Shown here: positions 36,901 through 45,179 of the stretch, piece after piece
Layout of the letters: each line of letters starts with the position of its first letter
Numbering within the stretch: position 1 is the first letter of the stretch
From: Ornithodoros turicata
Lineage: Eukaryota > Arthropoda > Arachnida > Ixodida > Argasidae
DNA: 64,000 nt
Direction of reading: 5' to 3'
Assembly: GCF_037126465.1 (NCBI RefSeq)
Contig: NC_088201.1
Coordinates: 7,817,001 to 7,881,000, forward strand
The notes under the pieces: generated by a model
The model's input: only the letters and a program-made list of their open reading frames with translations
Databases searched by the model: none
What the model was told of the DNA's origin: nothing
Position numbers and translations under genes: made by a program

Positions 36901-37749
36901 AACTTGATGGGATGGGATGGGTTGGGATGGGATGTGGGGATGGAACAAAAGTATGGCAGCGACAAATACTGGGTCTTCTGGAAATCCTTTTACTGACTAC
37001 AGCTATTAACGCTAAGATCCCTTAGAAATGTGATGCTCAGATACCTGAAGCCTGAAACACCTTGCAGGTGATGCGCCAATGAATGGTGACGAGAAGCTGA
37101 AGTCCACAGAAAGTGGGGACGTTTCGGCGGCTTCACGCAGTAGTAAAGAGGTCGGTGTCCCCTTCCTTATTCTGACCTCTCCCCCGCTGACCTCTCCCTC
37201 AGAGAGTCCCGCACTGTTTGCTGTTGCTCGGTGAATACTGGTGGCCCAGAATAGTGTTGATGCAGATTGTCGTATTTTAGGACCCCTACCATTAGAAAAG
37301 ATTAAGGAAGAATAGCAACTTTGCAAGTGTCTCAAAAAAACAATGTGCATATGTTGTAATTCACCAGTCTGCGGTTGGGATTAACTTCGTGGTGGGCTTA
37401 AGTAAAGACTAGTGTGCAGTCTGCTGCTGAAAAGCAGTGTAATATTGGAGGATATCTAAGGATTTTGTCAATAGTGATGAGTCCCTTTTGCATCACCCGC
37501 AGGTGACAAAATTTGTGTTAGTGCCAGGCTATGCTTGATTGTATGCTCCACTAGTAATGCTGATGTATGAATTCTTTTTTTCTCTGCCAGAGTTCACCTG
37601 TCAAAGAAATGGACGGTGACTCCCCTAAGAAAGACAAGAAGAAGAAAAAGGGTCTCCGGTCACTATCCTTCCTGAAGAAGAAACAGCACCGAAAGGAAAA
37701 GGAAGACAAGGAGAAAGCAACATCAGAGTGGCAGAATCGTAGCCAGTAG
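21831..37749 (+). CDS. hts: Adducin (hu-li tai shao), 17 coding exons
   Basis: Adducin caps actin filaments and joins them to spectrin in the membrane skeleton; in Drosophila hts it also builds the fusome and ring canals. I place 17 coding exons with GT-AG introns and consistent phases, 2322 coding bases including the stop, 773 residues, close to animal adducins (about 700-750). The head (residues about 50-350) is the class II aldolase/adducin domain: [41 protein letters not shown] and MKCGLLPI are recognisable. Next come the neck, a Pro/Ser-rich acidic tail (about 588-721) and a C-terminal basic MARCKS-like segment ([19 protein letters not shown]), the expected site for spectrin-actin contact, calmodulin binding and PKC/PKA phosphorylation. 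The ATG at 21831 has an in-frame TGA six bases upstream (21822-21824). No frameshift is seen. Alternative exons are possible, notably at 29889-29924 and in the tail. Confidence 0.95.
22041..22291 (+). mobile_element. tRNA-derived SINE in adducin intron 1
   Basis: It has the B-box-like GGTTCAAACCC near 22093, then the family body (TGAGGTTTCCCCGGG, CACAGTTGCCCCTGAAGTCG, ACCCAGGATGC) and the tail GCTTCGCAACACGGGAC followed by an A-rich end. It is in the same orientation as the gene. Confidence 0.75.
22636..22924 (+). CDS. hts: Adducin exon 2
   Basis: Acceptor TACCTTGCAG|T, donor ACA|GTAAGA. It encodes residues 52-148, the start of the aldolase/adducin head domain, with [17 protein letters not shown] and [19 protein letters not shown]. 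Confidence 0.95.
23090..23998. repeat. Composite intronic repeat with GCGGCTTAT motifs
   Basis: GCGGCTTAT occurs near 23108, 23501, 23900 and 23963. The first part (about 23118-23500) starts TAGACCCTGATGTTTTAGGG and ends with ACTTCGGGGTCTACTTAT. Those ends are complementary and resemble the element at 25334-25672. Probably two inserted elements; neither carries a coding frame. Confidence 0.5.
24161..24391 (+). CDS. hts: Adducin exon 3
   Basis: Acceptor CCGAAAG|GTA, donor GCG|GTTAGT. It encodes residues 149-225, the core of the aldolase-like head, with [20 protein letters not shown] and [14 protein letters not shown]. An HVQH pair lies where class II aldolases use an HxH metal site; adducins are not known to be active enzymes. 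Confidence 0.95.
24693..24809 (+). CDS. hts: Adducin exon 4
   Basis: Acceptor ATCTGCAG|GTA, donor AAG|GTGAGT. It encodes residues 226-264, with [20 protein letters not shown] followed by HEYTGSIAQ; this is the conserved segment after the aldolase metal-site position. Confidence 0.95.
24913..25011 (+). CDS. hts: Adducin exon 5
   Basis: Acceptor ATGTTCAG|GTG, donor CAG|GTACGG. It encodes residues 265-297, with [20 protein letters not shown] and ACETQ, the last strand and helix of the head domain. Confidence 0.95.
25334..25672. repeat. Intronic inverted-repeat element
   Basis: The left end TATAGATAGAGCCTGAAGTT and the right end ACTTCAGGCTCTACTTATA are complementary for about 25 bases. The inside is rich in AATTCGGG-type motifs. 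It is related to the element near 23118-23500 in intron 2. There is no coding frame. Confidence 0.65.
25859..26071 (+). CDS. hts: Adducin exon 6
   Basis: Acceptor CGTTTCAG|ATG, donor GCG|GTGGGT. It encodes residues 298-368. A charged linker ([11 protein letters not shown], then Lys/Glu-rich) leads to [13 protein letters not shown], the conserved head-neck junction motif. Confidence 0.94.
26153..26283 (+). CDS. hts: Adducin exon 7
   Basis: Acceptor CTCTGCAG|GGT, donor CTCAG|GTACGA. It encodes residues 369-411, beginning [13 protein letters not shown], which matches the adducin GYRTGYxYR motif. Confidence 0.95.
26437..26477. repeat. (TTAATTAA)-type AT-rich low-complexity repeat
   Basis: Repeated ATTAATTAA units in intron 7, immediately before the first copy of the intronic duplication. 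Confidence 0.7.
26480..26812 (+). repeat. Intronic direct duplication, copy 1
   Basis: About 330 bases ending TACATGTAGTTCGGCTATCT. They recur with few changes at 28271-28612 on the other side of exon 8. Both copies are in the same orientation. Confidence 0.85.
27147..27273 (+). CDS. hts: Adducin exon 8
   Basis: Acceptor TTTTACAG|T, donor AAG|GTACCC. It encodes residues 412-454, beginning [20 protein letters not shown], the neck region equivalent to SPLRxxxQKQQREKTRWLNS in other adducins. It sits between the two copies of the intronic duplication. Confidence 0.95.
28271..28612 (+). repeat. Intronic direct duplication, copy 2
   Basis: Matches 26480-26812. Differences include a short insertion (AGACTATTAATAAAGA) near its start and different poly-T lengths. 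Confidence 0.85.
29889..29924 (+). CDS. hts: Candidate 36-nt alternative microexon of adducin
   Basis: A pyrimidine-rich acceptor (TTCCCTAG) is followed by 12 in-frame codons reading [12 protein letters not shown] and a donor, GTAAGC. It keeps the phase between exons 8 and 9 and begins like exon 9 (WVQEGS). Its use is inferred from splice signals and similarity; no transcript evidence is available. Confidence 0.4.
30404..30514 (+). CDS. hts: Adducin exon 9
   Basis: Acceptor TCTTCTGCAG|TGG, donor GAG|GTCAGT. It encodes residues 455-491, with [16 protein letters not shown] and [19 protein letters not shown], the neck motif equivalent to LFVPLNTNPKEV. Confidence 0.93.
31160..31252 (+). CDS. hts: Adducin exon 10
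   Basis: Acceptor CTCCTGCAG|TTG, donor CAG|GTGCGT. It encodes residues 492-522, with [20 protein letters not shown], corresponding to the conserved IREQNxxDIKTAGPQSQVL segment. Confidence 0.95.
31545..31712 (+). mobile_element. SINE copy in adducin intron 10
   Basis: It contains GTGCTGTCTGAGGTTTTCCC, CACAGTTCCCCCTGAAGTC and CTTCCTGCTGTCC, and ends CTAACACGGAATAAAAAAAA. The tRNA-like head is missing or unrecognisable, so this is a 5'-truncated copy. Confidence 0.7.
32060..32255 (+). CDS. hts: Adducin exon 11
   Basis: Acceptor TGCTTACAG|GAT, donor CCAA|GTAAGC. It encodes residues 523-587, with [34 protein letters not shown] and [10 protein letters not shown]. This matches the conserved end of the neck (NPFxxLTDRELEEYRREVERKQ). 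Confidence 0.95.
33038..33163 (+). CDS. hts: Adducin exon 12
   Basis: Acceptor TCTCCAG|TT, donor GAAG|GTATGT; phase 1 on both sides. It encodes residues 588-629, a Pro/Ser-rich acidic tail ending in [10 protein letters not shown]. The tail is poorly conserved, so identification rests on phase, splice sites and position. Confidence 0.85.
33792..33851 (+). CDS. hts: Adducin exon 13 (tail)
   Basis: Acceptor TTGACTAG|CA, donor GACG|GTCAGT. Sixty bases, phase 1 at both ends, residues 630-649 ([15 protein letters not shown] then IIITD). Being phase-neutral, it could be skipped. Confidence 0.75.
34028..34052. repeat. (GT)n microsatellite
   Basis: An uninterrupted GTGTGTGT run in adducin intron 13. 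Confidence 0.85.
35149..35604. mobile_element. Foldback element in adducin intron 13
   Basis: The left end ATCCTTGCGTTTGCTGACCA is matched by a complementary right end (TTGGTCAGCAAATGCAAGGAT). The arms share about 80 bases, including GCGAGGGAGGCTCCGCC. The centre holds several GGTGCACCAATCT / TTGGTGCGCCA motifs in both orientations. There is no open frame of note. It is probably a miniature inverted-repeat transposon. Confidence 0.75.
35831..35887 (+). CDS. hts: Adducin exon 14 (tail)
   Basis: Acceptor TGCATGCAG|AT, donor GAAG|GTAAGG. Fifty-seven bases, phase 1 at both ends, residues 650-668 ([19 protein letters not shown]), basic and serine-rich. It could be an optional exon. Confidence 0.78.
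36041..36105. repeat. Short perfect inverted repeat in adducin intron 14
   Basis: AACACAGCCTGAGCTT at 36041-36056 is followed by its exact complement at 36090-36105, with a 33-base loop. Confidence 0.8.
36423..36497 (+). CDS. hts: Adducin exon 15 (tail)
   Basis: Acceptor GATGCTAG|CT, donor CACA|GTAAGT. Seventy-five bases, phase 1 at both ends, residues 669-693 ([20 protein letters not shown] then KPKRH). Confidence 0.8.
37068..37150 (+). CDS. hts: Adducin exon 16 (tail)
   Basis: Acceptor ACCTTGCAG|GT, donor GAG|GTCGGT. It shifts the phase from 1 to 0. Residues 694-721 include [20 protein letters not shown]. Confidence 0.85.
37591..37749 (+). CDS. hts: Adducin exon 17 (MARCKS-like C terminus and stop)
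   Basis: Acceptor TTCTCTGCCAG|AGT; stop TAG at 37747-37749. Residues 722-773 contain the lysine-rich [19 protein letters not shown]. This corresponds to the MARCKS-related domain of adducins; the serine in SLSFLKK aligns with the regulated serine of mammalian adducin. Confidence 0.95.
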   Translation, partial: SSPVKEMDGDSPKKDKKKKKGLRSLSFLKKKQHRKEKEDKEKATSEWQNRSQ

Positions 37750-39700
37750 CAATTTCTGGTGGGTATCTGTTGGCAGAAGCAGCGCCTTTCTGTGCTGAAG
37801 TCCGTTGACATCCTGAGTGATGTACATAGTTCATAGCCACTTTTATGGGCGCCACAACGATCTTCACCATATTCGCCAATTCATTATCTGCAACGTGACT
37901 GGATAAAAATATGACACACTTGTATAATAAAAAAAGGTTCAGGAGGACCATGTAATCCTTGAAAAACAAGTTCTCCCCAACTCTTGCAGCAGAGTTCCAC
38001 AGAATATAGTTTGCATGACTAAAGTAGCACGTATAATGTGGATTGATCACTTTTTCTGTCTTTGCAGATGTGACGCTCTGCTGATAAAACTGCCAGTCAC
38101 CATAAGCTCATTAGCACCGGACCCACAAAGGCCACTGCCGACAAGACAAAATAATCCTGGCCAACGTTTGGAAGCTTTGGAATAGTTGACTTGGAAAGTG
38201 CACTACCAAAAGGCTAAGCCGTGTAGCATTCGGTGTCTCCTACAAATTGTTCAGTTACTTGCATTGGGTTTTATGCAGGTTTTTAGCATCATAGTATTTT
38301 TAAGGCTTTCCTTGACCCATTGGAGCTTGCAAAGGGTGGTTAATGGGGGAAAGAGAACATTTTAGGTAGGATTTTTTTTATCTTAAGGTACATAAAGGAA
38401 GACAAACAAGTTGGGGCTTTTTTCGGTTGTGTCATTCTTAACAGGAAGCAGTTCAGTCCTTCATGCAGCTTGCTGTGTTGTTGCACTTGTTCTGTAGTGC
38501 AGAACTTTGTGTGTGTGTTGTTCATGTGTCAAAGCACAGTTTGTTTTGCTCAAACTGCCGTTCGCCGTTAGATGTGAAAGCTTGGGCAAGGCAAGCTGTC
38601 AACTGTTGTTGTGCAGTTTGGGCAGTACAAATGCGTTTGTCCCCCGCTCTTTGGAAAGATGATATATATAAAGTATATATATATATATATATGACCGCAT
38701 ACTTAGTGCTTTTACCCCGTATTTCAGTGGCACTTTGGATACTAGATGCTTGCGAAAGGGTACGCAGGAGGTGGGGGGGGGGGAAGGCTGTAAAATCGAA
38801 ATGGTGAAATAAAAACGGAAAATGTTTCGTTCCAACCCAGAACTCTCTCTGACATGTGACTAAGGCTAGGCTTTGGTGATGCGTGTTTGCAACATATGCA
38901 TTATGGCCAATGTCCCTGCCTCGCATTTTTATGAGTGCATGCGTGTGTGTGAATGTCAAGATTTTTAGACTCGATTTTTGTGGCAGCTGTACTACCGCTA
39001 TTGATCTACACACTAACTAACTGGAGTAACCTATAAAAAAAAAGCTTGTTTTGTACATAAGGACATAAAGCGGAGCCTCTGTTTTGAATTGACATGTCCC
39101 ATAAGTTGAGACCCAGCATGGGCTAGGTGCTAGATCTAGCAGGGCCAAAGTTTTGAGCCCCACTGTGCTTGCTAGGGCTTTTGTGTTGTACATGCATCTT
39201 GAGTTGCTCTAACCCTTAGCTAAATGTAGTGTTTAGCATAGTTTAGGCATTTTGTGGAGGCACGGTCGGCCTCCTATGACATGTGCAACAGGTAGGCTGT
39301 TCCTGGACTCTGTGGGCACATGTGTGCGTGCTTGAAACACTGGTCTTGTGGCATGTTGTTGACGTTGAGGGGATTTTGCAGCATCGCACTTTGTCCATTG
39401 GCATTAAAGAGTGTTTAACACTGCGATACCCTCCGTTTCAGTATCCGTCACTGAAATGCTTTGAATCTTTGCTGGGTCTGAACTTCATGCTGGCCGGTGT
39501 GAAGGTTTTTCATGCAGCGATTCTCATTGTGCATCTGACTATTTGCTTTTTTTTAGTTCCATTACCCATTGCACTCTGCTGTTGCCCCTTCCTTCTCTCT
39601 AAAGGCACGATGTAGCAAAACTATTTCAAAGTGCTCTGAAATTGCTTTATATAGTGGACAAAAAATGCAGAATGTGAATAAAAATTGAACTTGTGGTTAT
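37750..39700 (+). other. hts: Probable adducin 3' untranslated region
   Basis: T-rich, repeat-poor sequence after the stop, with AATAAA signals at 38808-38813 and 39677-39682 (another at 42280-42285). A GTGGGT donor just after the stop (about 37759) and a strong acceptor (TTTTTCTGTCTTTGCAG, ending at 38067) suggest that an intron within the 3' UTR is possible. Its extent is inferred. Confidence 0.55.
38658..38692. repeat. (AT)n microsatellite
   Basis: An AT dinucleotide run in the adducin 3' region. Confidence 0.85.
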
Positions 39701-40469
39701 GTGTGTGTGGATGCGCATGGGTTTAGAGTGGGAACGCAAAAAAAAAAATGGAATTTTGAAAACTTTCTTCGTGTGTGCCGGTGACTCCACCTCTGCACCG
39801 GAAATATGTGCTGAAAGCATGTGACGTGCCATTCCCTATGCATTTTTAAAAATCTCATTACGCCGCTGGGAATTGGTTCGATTTCAGTTAAATTGGCTGG
39901 TGGATTTCGGTGATTTCTAGTGCTTATTCGAGGCTAGATATTCGGTGTAGACCTTGGAAACCTTACTGCATCGCTCAAGATGACAAAAATCTCATTTTGT
40001 GCCTCAAACGAGAACACTCCATTAAGCGCTAGAAAAGTATATCTAAAATTGATACATGCAACAAAATATTTCTTCTACATTGAGCCATCCACCACCTATG
40101 CAACTTTTTGTGGGTTATATGGTTAGCCGAGAAGACTATTTCGGATTCCAACTGCAAGGTGACATAACAGGATCCCTCTGTCGTGCGTGGTTGGAGGGTG
40201 TAGAACCACCTTGACGCGCTTGCTGTACCAAGCTACGCCCTAGCCCTACCTCAGGTCGCTTGTATACGCGTTTCCCCAGATGGGTGAACTGCCTCTGGAT
40301 GGCTACGGACCAAGACACGGACGCGTGGTGAAGGCTTCGCTAACATCCTTCAGAAATATCTAATCTTTTGCAATATTTGGCAGCTATGGGTGTGCCTCAT
40401 CTTTGCCCCATTTAAAACTTCTAGTGTGAATTGGGTAACCTTGATTCGTCCTGAAAGGATCCGTTGTAT

Positions 40470-40720
40470 CCACAAAACCCCTGTGGTTAGCGTGCTTGCC
40501 ATGTCACGTCGAGACTGGGAGGTACCCGGGTTCGAATCCCGGTGTCGACTGTGCTCTCTGGGGTTTTTACTTGGTTTTCCTCAGGCGCTGTCAGAAATAT
40601 GTCGGCACAGTTCCCTTAGAAGTCGGCCCAGGACGTACATTCCCACAGGGCGTCAGTCGTGACGTTGCCCACCTCTGTGAGGCCGGCAACGGCAAGCCCT
40701 TTCACCGGCACCACCACCAC
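40470..40720 (+). mobile_element. tRNA-derived SINE copy with recognisable A and B boxes
   Basis: It has the A-box-like TGGTTAGCGTGC and the B-box GGTTCGAATCC (about 40530). The body is GGGGTTTTTACTTGGTTTTC, CACAGTTCCCTTAGAAGTC, GGCCCAGGACG. It ends in a (CCA)n-like tract instead of poly-A and directly abuts the next element. Confidence 0.75.
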
Positions 40721-40953
40721 AATAGATGACTTCAGAAAATCCCAGAGTGCTTAGCGCCGCTTTGAACTGTGGGAGCTTACTGGTAGAAAGACAAATCGGA
40801 AGGGCTGGGACCGAAGGTCGCGTCCCTTTCAGGGACCATCGTGACCAAGGTCAGCGAAAGCGAAACGTGGATTATTCTGCGTTCCACCACTCAGCAAGCG
40901 CCCAGGATGCAATGCGTGCGCAAAGGGCACTGGGATTTTCTGAAGTCGTCTAT
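40721..40953. mobile_element. Miniature inverted-repeat element, family with CTTCAGAAAATCCCAG ends
   Basis: The left end AATAGATGACTTCAGAAAAT (then CCCAG) is complementary to the right end (CTGGGATTTTCTGAAGTC, then GTCTATT). A second copy lies at 58849-59066 in the other orientation and a partial copy at 42416-42474. There is no coding frame. Confidence 0.75.
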
Positions 40954-41238
40954 TTGAAGGGCGCACATTCTTGTCTTATGTGTCGTCGTCTTCGTTTCCT
41001 TCACCGCAGTGCAATAGTATGTACGTGTAACATCACGGCACCATTACCATTATTACTTCATCCTTTGATACGAAACCTTGCTTCGGGAACGTTTTCTGGG
41101 ACGGCTTCCACCTGCCGTGCACCTGCCCTACAGATGGTTCTGGGGGGGGGGGGGGGGGGAGTGATGTATTTGAGGAAAAACAGGTGAGGTCTGCCTACTC
41201 GGGGTGGGTGGCACGTTCCACCTAGCGATGGTTCTGGC

Positions 41239-41406
41239 CACTGGCGTAGCCATAGGAGGTGTTTCGGGGACTCAAGCTCCCCCCCCCCCTCGAAACCGTA
41301 TCTGTGGTTGTGCAGTGGAGAGGGAATAAACGAGGGTGAAATACTCCTCCCCCATGTAAGGTCCCCATGAAACCCCTCCCGAAATATTTCTCTGGCTACG
41401 CCACTG
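41239..41406. mobile_element. hAT-like miniature element with 8-base target duplication
   Basis: It begins CACTGGCGTAGCC and ends GGCTACGCCACTG. It is flanked by GTTCTGGC (41231-41238) and GTTCTGAC (41407-41414), seven of eight matching. Eight-base duplications and CAGTG-type ends fit the hAT superfamily. It is only 168 bases long, with a C-run inside. The same ends recur at about 41900 and at 46906/53405. Confidence 0.72.
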
Positions 41407-41839
41407 GTTCTGACCACAGCTGCGGAGTTGCCCATCTAGGAACTTGCCCAGCACGCACGGGAGTCGCCGTTCCCACCGTGGCAGCTTTTGCTGCAAAAAG
41501 TCGGGCACACTCTAACCCTGGGGGGGGGGGGGGGGGGGGGCTCGAGCCTCCCCCTACCTGCCACGGACCGACCCACACAAATCGTGCAAATCCGAGGGGA
41601 ACATATGAGGGGATTAGTGTGACGATCGCGAAAGTTCTTGCCGTTCATGCCGTCTATCTAAGCGGCACTCTCGAACGGTTTTCAAAGTATGAGCTTTTCA
41701 AAATACTTCCAACCTCGTGACACCACCTCATTGGTCATGACAGCCTATACATGTAATCGTATTGTGAACGTCCAAATCATTTTTTTTTTTTCATCGGCAG
41801 TTTGCAGTGTGCACAAGTATGTGTGTGTTGTCGCACACA

Positions 41840-41920
41840 GGATCAGCGGGGGGGGGGGGGGGGGGCGAGTTTTAGTATCGAGCCCCCCCTACCTTCGAGG
41901 TCTGGCTACGCCACTGGCAG
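41840..41920. mobile_element. Partial copy of the hAT-like miniature element
   Basis: A long G run is followed by GAGCCCCCCCTACC and the end TCTGGCTACGCCACTGG. The left terminus is not recognisable. Confidence 0.5.
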
Positions 41921-42415
41921 CGAATTGCATCCTGTACTGTCAAACTTATGCTGTAGGACCACAGTCATGCAGATGATCGTACCATGCATTTGTCCAAAAT
42001 CATTTGAAAGTGACTGTTCAATGCAAAAATGCGTGCGGGGACGCAAACTTGATGTGGATCATCAAGAACCATTTGCGCCCAACTCAATCAAGCGAGGTAT
42101 TCTGTTTTTTTCGTCCAAGGTTTTCACCTTTGGGTGCTAGGTATTCATTGAGCTTCGTGAGACGTGCTAGTCTTTTTTCTTTGTCGGTCGTGCGATTATG
42201 GATCTTAATGTTGAAATGCTGTTCATAATGAATCTATGTATATTCTAATGTACTGTGCTCTAATGTAATAACATGTACAAATAAAACGGGAAAGCTGTGC
42301 AGATATGTCACCATTGTGCCAAGATTCTTTCCGTGTCTAAGAAAAATCCCCCCCCCCCCCAACGGTGAATTTCTGGGGAAATCACTGCCAGAGACCTACT
42401 GTCGTAGCGTATACC

Positions 42416-42474
42416 AGTGATCTCCCAGGATGCAACGCGGGTGCGCAAGGAACGCTGGGATTTTCTGAAAATGC
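42416..42474. mobile_element. Fragment of the CTTCAGAAAATCCCAG-end element
   Basis: CCCAGGATGCAACGCGGGTG followed by CGCAAGGAACGCTGGGATTT resembles the right part of the copy at 40721-40953. Confidence 0.55.
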
Positions 42475-42518
42475 CTATTTTCCATCCGCTGACACAGACA
42501 ACCGCCGCCTTGCTGGTA

Positions 42519-42830
42519 CAGGTTGGGACAAAAGTTTACGGAACACGCGAGCGGCGTATTTTTTCGTCGGTACGACACCCTAGCGGCTGGCGGAAGCGGG
42601 TGAGTTCATTGCTTCGGAGGGGTGCAAGCGTGCGATGCCAGAGACACAGCGGTAGTTCCGGTATCGCCTGGTTGTGTTTGGGAAGTGGAAGCTACCGCTG
42701 TGTGTCGCTAACAGCGTACCCTTCCACCCCTCCGAAACAGTGAACTCACCCGCTTCCTGCAGCCGCGAGGGTGTCGCACCGAAGAAAAAGTACGCCGCTC
42801 GCTTGTTCCGTAAACTTTTGTCCCAACCTG
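42519..42830. mobile_element. Tc1/mariner-type miniature element with long inverted repeats
   Basis: The ends CAGGTTGGGACAAAAGTTTA and its complement lie between TA dinucleotides (42517-42518 and 42831-42832). The arms extend about 150 bases with few mismatches, so nearly the whole 312 bases can fold on itself. The terminus resembles known Tc1/mariner ends; there is no transposase frame. Confidence 0.8.
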
Positions 42831-42944
42831 TACCATGAGCGTTCCGGAGAAGCCGCGTTCGACTGCGCCCGCCCCTGCGGCTGGCAGGGAGACACTCCCG
42901 GGAACCGGTGACGGCGACCACCATTTCCCCTTCGAAAGCTACCA

Positions 42945-43009
42945 AGGCAGAAATTTGGGCCGGAATCCCACGTGTGGATCCACTTGGGTTCGAACTCAAA
43001 TTTCTGCCT
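42945..43009. repeat. Short imperfect hairpin
   Basis: AGGCAGAAATTTGGGCCGGA on the left pairs with CGAACTCAAATTTCTGCCT on the right, around a BamHI-like GGATCC centre. Confidence 0.65.
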
Positions 43010-44387
43010 GTAATCGCCTTTCTTTGTCGTTGACCGTGCCACCAAGACTTGTAAGACGCGTTTCGTTGTCGACGCTGGACCTGCAGTAAGCGTTTTACCC
43101 GCCTCTTCCTGCAATTGTTGTGACTCACCACTTTTGCGCCTCATGACTGTCAATATTACCGCCATTCTCGTTCATGGAGAGAAGCTCTTTTGACTTTTAA
43201 CCTTGGCCTGCGGAGAGTTGCCTGCCTTGGATCTCCCTGGTTGCTTAAGTTGACTCAGTATAGCTCGTAGCCAGAAACATATTTCGGGAGGGGTTCTTCG
43301 GGAGCTTTGCATAGGAGAGAAGATTTCATCTCGTCTTCCCTCTCCCAGCAACAACGACTTTATTCGGGGGTGATGAATGGGGAGTTTCATCGCCAGGGGC
43401 GATGCTCTACCCCGGTGCTGGTGGTGACGTGGGGAGCCCCTTCACAATAAGGATCGAAGTCCTATGGTGTCCAAAAAGGTCAAAAGAGCTTTGGAGTTGG
43501 CCAGGGACCAAGCAATTTTGATAGAGGGCGGGGGTGGGGGCGAGAGTCCCTGCTGATCAAGAGACCCGGAGAGTGTGGTTCGGGAAGGTTGGTAGTGTGG
43601 GCAGTGAAGAAGAATGCATTACGAAAAGTACGATTTTGGGGGGGGGGGCGCCCCCTGGCCAACCCATTCCCAGAGCTGATGTTCTCCACCATTTTGCCCT
43701 TTGTGTCGACGTTGCCACTGCCTTCTCGTCGACACGCAGGCCCTCATGTCCTCCTGGCCATCCTCATGGCCTCTGTCCGCGCCCCTTTTCATCCACACCT
43801 CCTCCAAGTGTAACCCTCAGCGGAACTTCCTTGTCGCCGTTGTCACCCCCATATGCGAACCTCTTGCACCAGTTTCCCTCCCTCACTCACCCAACCTCCA
43901 GCCTGGACGTTCATTATACAGGGTGGTCCACCAACCATGATAGAAATTCATAGTAAAAAACGTAGGTCCCGGAGAGACATGCGGTCAAAGGATTTTTTCT
44001 GCCAATAACTTTTGCCACATATTGGTAACATTTTTATTTCATTTCAATTGACGGAAAGTTAATTTCCTGAATTGAACTCCGAAATTTCCCAGGGCAACCT
44101 AACGTTTTCTTTGTGGAAATGGGTTCCCCGTGCTCGTTTTACTCAGTATAGCACATAGTCCCACTCGTAATGCAATGGCAATTGCCGAAATAAATTCGCC
44201 GAAAATCCGTAGAAATGAGCCCTTGGCTCCGCCTCTTTTTTGACGGCTCGTAGTTTGAGCGCAAAGCTGCGAAGAAAGGACGTTGACACGCCACACGAGG
44301 GGGGAAAGGGTTACAAGCCGTCGGGTGACCTCATTTTTGATAAGATAGCTCTGATTCTCGCACTCACCGCGCGTGTTTGTTCCATGG
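43010..44387. other. Repeat-derived stretch, no gene
   Basis: It contains a possible degenerate hAT-like end near 43275 (TTTCGGGAGGGGTTCTTC), a poly-G run near 43638 and, near 43915, TATACAGGGTGGTCC, which looks like one end of a mariner-type element. No intact frame or RNA gene is seen. Confidence 0.45.
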
Positions 44388-44908
44388 GTAAGGCCAAATC
44401 CACACGGCCACGATAGGTATGCGCGCGATTTTCCTGTTGGGAGCGGGAGCACCAGCTCCGGTGGCGCAGCGGTAACGCGTGCGCTTGGAGACTGGGAGGT
44501 CCGCGGTTCGAATCCGTCTGGGGTTTTTCCTGGGTTTCCCCCCGATGTGTAATAGGCGTATGCCGGCACAGTTCCCCTGAAGTCGGCCCATGGACGCAGC
44601 TATCCACTTCACCCTTTCCTCTCCTCCTCTCCACCACCTTTCCCTTCCCGAGAAACATGCCGCCTAATCAGGCAGGCAGACCTCTCGGGTTCCTCCCAAC
44701 GACACTCCTCCTCCTCCTCCTCCTCCCGGAGCGGGAGCTGACGATCTATTCGTTGCCGCCAAAGACGGCCCTGCTTTCATTGCGTTTTTCTTCTAAACGG
44801 TAGCGCTGTGTGAACTAATTTTGCTTGCATTATAGTGGTTATACTAATTGAAATACGGACTTTCGTTTGAGAGCAAATTGTTTTTGCATTTTAGTGCACC
44901 TTTCACTA
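44388..44908. mobile_element. Second, partial copy of the TTAA-type element, interrupted by a SINE
   Basis: CCAAATCCACACGGCCACGA and TTGCCGCCAAAGACGG through to the end GCATTTTAGTGCACCT match 3255-3499. A SINE with its own 11-base target duplication splits it at 44451-44727. The left terminus is not found. It ends at the start of the gypsy pol relic. Confidence 0.7.
44451..44727 (+). mobile_element. Complete tRNA-derived SINE with 11-base target duplication
   Basis: It is flanked by perfect GGAGCGGGAGC copies (44440-44450 and 44728-44738). The head CTCCGGTGGCGCAGCGGTAA carries an A-box and GGTTCGAATCC is the B-box. The body has CACAGTTCCCCTGAAGTCGG. It ends in a (CTC)n tract rather than poly-A. 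It is inserted within the TTAA-type element. Confidence 0.85.
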
Positions 44909-44912
44909 CCAA

Positions 44913-45179
44913 CCTGCACAGCGTGGTGTACTCCAAGCGTATCACCAGATTCATGAAGCGCACCACTGATGTTCCCAAGACGTCTATGCCACCCCATTGC
45001 CGACATCCTGATCGCGAGCGCCGACTATACGCTATCGAACGCCTGAAATTGCTTTTTGTTCGCCTAGGAACACGGGGTTGTCATCGATATTTAGAAATGT
45101 AAGTCTGGATCACATCATTGGAATTCCGCAGACATATCGTCTCAGCTGAAGGCATAACCTCCGTTCATCAGAACATTGA
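44913..45179 (+). pseudogene. Ty3/gypsy pol relic, reverse transcriptase part
   Basis: DILIAS at 45002-45019 corresponds to the end of the YxDDILxAS catalytic box, with the first aspartate lost. VSAEGIT at 45139-45159 corresponds to the LGHxVSAEGI motif. Frameshifts and stops occur in between. The relic continues at 46327 after an inserted element. It is an old, inactive copy of an ordinary gypsy-type pol, unrelated to the intact element inserted further along. Confidence 0.75.
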
